A stretch of 64,000 nt of DNA from Butyrivibrio proteoclasticus (lineage in GTDB: Bacteria; Bacillota; Clostridia; Lachnospirales; Lachnospiraceae): the NCBI RefSeq assembly GCF_900115735.1, contig NZ_FOXO01000002.1:1-64000 (forward strand), read 5' to 3'. Under the pieces are notes generated by a model. That model was not told the origin of the DNA. It did not search any database and saw only the letters and a list, made by a program, of their open reading frames with translations. Both the position numbers and the translations under genes were made by a program. This document shows, one piece after another, positions 61,261-64,000 of this stretch; position 1 is the stretch's first letter; the number at the start of each line of letters is the position of its first letter.

Positions 61261-61846
61261 TGAAGAAAATAAAGGAAAGTGCATAATTGGCGGCTATGAG
61301 TTTTTGACAGAAAAAGATGCTGAAAAAGGTTCGTTGGATCTTTCAAAAATAAAAGTTTTGGAGACCAGAGTTAAAGTCAGCAAAGCAGAGGATATGTTGA
61401 CGTTATATGAAAAAGCGATTCAAAGCAGGATTTTTAAAACTCCACTCGGCTGGAGATATCTGACGGATCTAAGAGAAAAGCTTTTATCAAGTGGCTATAA
61501 GGAAAAAGATCTTATCCCGATACCGCTTGAGATTCCTATGACAAGGCAATCCTCTCTTGAAAAACTTACACCTGAAAAAGATCGTCCCACACAAAAAAAA
61601 GTTCAGTTCAGAGGAATTTTATCAATTGTGCTTAACGTAGTGCTTATAATTGTGGTAATCTTAATGTTTGTAATTGCTTCTACCAGTGAAAATGATAATA
61701 TCATTAATTACAAAAGAAATATCACAAATCGTTATTCAGCTTGGGATGAAGAACTGAAAGAACGAGAAAAAGCTGTGCGTGAAGCAGAAAAAAGGCTTGG
61801 CATCACTGATTCTAAAGGGTATGATGAGGGGGATGAAAGTTACTGA
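61250..61846 (+). CDS. Single-pass membrane protein of unknown function
   Basis: A 198-aa protein overlapping glgX by 11 bp. It has a soluble N-terminal region (residues 1-120), a membrane helix (ILSIVLNVVLIIVVILMFVI, around 125-144) and a short charged coiled-coil tail (ELKEREKAVREAEKRLG). I do not recognise a family. The start is the ATG 6 nt after GGAG. It stands between glgX and a two-component system and is probably cotranscribed with one or both. Confidence 0.72.
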   Translation: MASNEENKGKCIIGGYEFLTEKDAEKGSLDLSKIKVLETRVKVSKAEDMLTLYEKAIQSRIFKTPLGWRYLTDLREKLLSSGYKEKDLIPIPLEIPMTRQSSLEKLTPEKDRPTQKKVQFRGILSIVLNVVLIIVVILMFVIASTSENDNIINYKRNITNRYSAWDEELKEREKAVREAEKRLGITDSKGYDEGDESY

Positions 61847-61864
61847 TTTAGGAGGACAGAATTA

Positions 61865-62542
61865 ATGGATGATCTTAAGATACTGGTTGTTGATGACGAG
61901 AGCAGGATGAGAAAGCTCGTCAAAGACTTTTTGATAAAAGACGGATATATAGTTCTTGAAGCAGGCGATGGTCAGCAGGCATTGGATATGTTTTATGAAG
62001 ATAAAGATATTGCACTGATCATTTTGGATGTAATGATGCCAAAGCGTGATGGCTGGGAAGTGTGCAGAGAAATAAGAACAAATTCAAAAGTGCCTATCAT
62101 CATGCTTACTGCAAAGGCAGAAGAAAGGGATGAGCTCCTTGGTTTTGAACTTGGTGTAGACGAATATATTTCAAAACCTTTTAGTCCCAAAATACTTGCG
62201 GCTAGAGTTTCGGCTATTCTTAGACGAACAAATCAGGCTGCTAATAACCAGGTTATGGAACTTGGCGGTATTGTTGTGAATAAGGTTGCGCATAGTGTTT
62301 TTGTTGATGGCAAAGAAATTGAACTTAGCTATAAGGAGTTCGAGCTTTTGTCTTTCTTTTTTGAGAATAAGGGCGTTGCACTTTCAAGAGAAAAAATACT
62401 TAACAATGTATGGAATTATGACTACTTCGGAGATGCCCGTACTATTGATACTCATGTTAAAAAGCTTCGCGGAAAGCTCGGTTCTAAAGGCGATATGATT
62501 AAGACTATTTGGGGAATGGGGTATAAATTTGAAGAAAATTGA
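61865..62542 (+). CDS. OmpR/PhoB-family response regulator
   Basis: A 225-aa regulator. The receiver domain shows the acidic pocket (VVDDES), the phosphoacceptor Asp in LDVMMP (around residue 54) and the Lys in YISKPFSP (around 105). The C-terminal winged helix of the OmpR type is at about 130-225 (YKEFELLSFFFENKG, DARTIDTHVKKLRGKLG). It is expressed with the histidine kinase that overlaps its end. Target genes are unknown. Ribosome site AGGAGG. Confidence 0.95.
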   Translation: MDDLKILVVDDESRMRKLVKDFLIKDGYIVLEAGDGQQALDMFYEDKDIALIILDVMMPKRDGWEVCREIRTNSKVPIIMLTAKAEERDELLGFELGVDEYISKPFSPKILAARVSAILRRTNQAANNQVMELGGIVVNKVAHSVFVDGKEIELSYKEFELLSFFFENKGVALSREKILNNVWNYDYFGDARTIDTHVKKLRGKLGSKGDMIKTIWGMGYKFEEN

Positions 62543-64000
62543 GGCTCCTATTGATAAAACCAAAACTCATTCCATTAGATTTGAAATCAGTTCAGCATTT
62601 ATTTTTACCTTGATAATGGCGTTTGGTTTTTGCCTTGTTATAAATCTTTTCTTCATGGAACAATTTTATGTTCAAAATAAAAGAGAAGCGATTATCCAGG
62701 CTTATAGAAGCATTGCTCAGGCCATAAGTGATGGCGATATTACTTCAGAAGAATTTGATGTTGAAATCACTCACATTTGTGAGCGATACAACATTGAAAT
62801 GATAGTTCTTGATGCTGATTCTCTGACAATAAAATCTTCTGCTAACAATGCTGAACAGCTTACAAAAATATTATGGGACAATATTCTTAATCCGGAAAAT
62901 ATCGACGATAAAGAGATTATTGATATTGGCGAAGGATATACTCTTCAGATTGAAAAAGACCGTGCTACAGGAAGAAAATATCTTGAAATGTGGGGAGTTG
63001 TCGGAGCAGGTAACCTTATCCTTGTTCGCTCCACAATGGAAAGCATAAAAGATAGCGTATCAATTTCAAATACCTTTATGGCGTATGTAGGAGTTATTGC
63101 TATAGTTGTAGGTTCTGTTGTTATCCTCTATATTTCAAAGAAGATAACTGATCCTATAAAGCGTCTATATCTTATTTCTGATGAGATGAAGAATCTGAAT
63201 TTTGAAGCCAAGTATGAGAATTCAGAGAATTACAATAACGAGATTGATATCCTTGGACATAACATGAATGAGCTTTCTGAGACACTTGAGCAGACAATTA
63301 AAGAGCTCAAAAATGCGAATATTGCATTGAAACAGGATATTGCTCAAAAGGAAGAAATTGATGAAATGAGAAAAGAATTTCTTTCGAACGTATCCCATGA
63401 GCTAAAGACTCCTATTGCTCTCATTCAAGGCTATGCGGAGGGCCTTAGGGAGGGTATCAATGATGACCCTGAAAGTAGGAATTTTTACTGTGATGTTATC
63501 ATGGATGAAGCTTCTAAGATGAATATCATGGTAAAAAAACTTCTTACTTTGAATCAGCTTGAGTTTGGAAATGAAAAAGCCAATATGGATAGATTTGATA
63601 TTGTTGAAATGGTTCGCAACTACATTAAATCTGCTGAACTTTTGGCGAAACAGAAAGAAGTTACAATTCAATTTGATGCAGAAGAACCTATTTTTGTCTG
63701 GGGTGATGAATTTAAGATAGAAGAGGTTCTGCAGAATTATTATAGTAATGCCCTTAACCATATTGATGGAGAAAGAATTATTGAGATTAAGGTGGTTAAG
63801 CTTGATAATCATGCCAGAGTTTCAGTGTTTAATACGGGTAATCCAATTCCAAAGGAAAGTATTGGACATATCTGGGAAAAATTTTATAAGGTTGATAAGG
63901 CCAGGACCAGAGAGTATGGGGGAAGCGGTGTTGGTCTTTCAATTGTTAAGGCTATAATGGAAAGCATGAATCAGGCCTATGGGGTGATAAATTATGACAA
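62529..64000 (+). CDS. Sensor histidine kinase, incomplete at window edge
   Basis: A membrane histidine kinase of at least 490 residues that is open at the right edge. Order: TM1 (around residues 22-45), an extracytoplasmic sensor of about 130 residues, TM2 (around 180-200), HAMP (about 200-255), HisKA with the phosphoacceptor His in NVSHELKTP (around 289), and an ATPase domain with the N box (YYSNALNH) and G box (GGSGVGLSIVKAI). The start is probably a TTG that overlaps the response regulator by 14 bp, with GGGG 7 nt upstream; the first in-frame ATG lies inside TM1. It partners the response regulator. Confidence 0.92.
   Translation, partial: MKKIEAPIDKTKTHSIRFEISSAFIFTLIMAFGFCLVINLFFMEQFYVQNKREAIIQAYRSIAQAISDGDITSEEFDVEITHICERYNIEMIVLDADSLTIKSSANNAEQLTKILWDNILNPENIDDKEIIDIGEGYTLQIEKDRATGRKYLEMWGVVGAGNLILVRSTMESIKDSVSISNTFMAYVGVIAIVVGSVVILYISKKITDPIKRLYLISDEMKNLNFEAKYENSENYNNEIDILGHNMNELSETLEQTIKELKNANIALKQDIAQKEEIDEMRKEFLSNVSHELKTPIALIQGYAEGLREGINDDPESRNFYCDVIMDEASKMNIMVKKLLTLNQLEFGNEKANMDRFDIVEMVRNYIKSAELLAKQKEVTIQFDAEEPIFVWGDEFKIEEVLQNYYSNALNHIDGERIIEIKVVKLDNHARVSVFNTGNPIPKESIGHIWEKFYKVDKARTREYGGSGVGLSIVKAIMESMNQAYGVINYD

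Overview
The window looks like chromosome of a low-GC anaerobic Firmicute, most likely a Lachnospiraceae of the Butyrivibrio/Pseudobutyrivibrio type. This is inferred from A+T-rich DNA, strong GGAGG ribosome sites, a CIRCE-controlled groESL operon, a Rex repressor, a sodium-pump decarboxylase operon, many GGDEF proteins and a GlgX-type debranching enzyme. No rRNA, tRNA, CRISPR array or prophage was seen.

Layout. 1-3133: an IS1634-type transposase and a shikimate-kinase-like gene, translationally linked, with a possible 18-codon ORF, between two copies of a 95-bp direct repeat; 96-480 is packed with hairpins. 3283-5017: an Fe-S scaffold-like protein paired with a GGGtGRT protein. 5026-8055: a tandem repeat, then two paralogous GAF-GGDEF proteins. 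8358-12929: a heterodimeric ABC exporter and a phosphoesterase. 12978-14695: a membrane GGDEF protein and an unknown Ser/Thr-rich protein. 15166-17256: groES-groEL under CIRCE, followed by about 490 bp of branched palindromes and repeats. 17745-20055: NfeD, DUF362 and SPFH genes.

20194-27279 is a polyamine cluster: arginine to agmatine (SpeA), to carbamoylputrescine (AguA), to putrescine (AguB), then to spermidine by the carboxyspermidine route (dehydrogenase plus NspC-type decarboxylase). A SpeE-like aminopropyltransferase is also present, but no speD is seen here. Then come a 7-TM protein, Hsp33, a chemotaxis receptor, Rex with its own promoter and operator, NAD(P)HX repair, alanine racemase, a membrane J-domain-like protein, a short CorC-like protein, YebC, an M16C protease, Era, RecO, GlyRS, AlaRS and S21.

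51032-58958 holds a membrane phosphoesterase, scpA-scpB, and a five-gene biotin-dependent decarboxylase/sodium-pump operon (carboxyltransferase, OadG-like, biotin carrier, OadB, OadA/5S) with a Rex-like operator in its leader. 59083-64000 holds GlgX, a membrane protein of unknown role, and a two-component system whose kinase runs off the window edge.

The signals that ordinary genes do not explain are: a dispersed element of three hairpins whose two copies (14.75 and 51.94 kb) differ by paired compensatory changes; a cloverleaf-shaped palindrome downstream of groEL; and the 95-bp repeat-flanked transposase/kinase unit. Where an earlier in-frame TTG, GTG or ATG exists, I chose the start with the better ribosome site.
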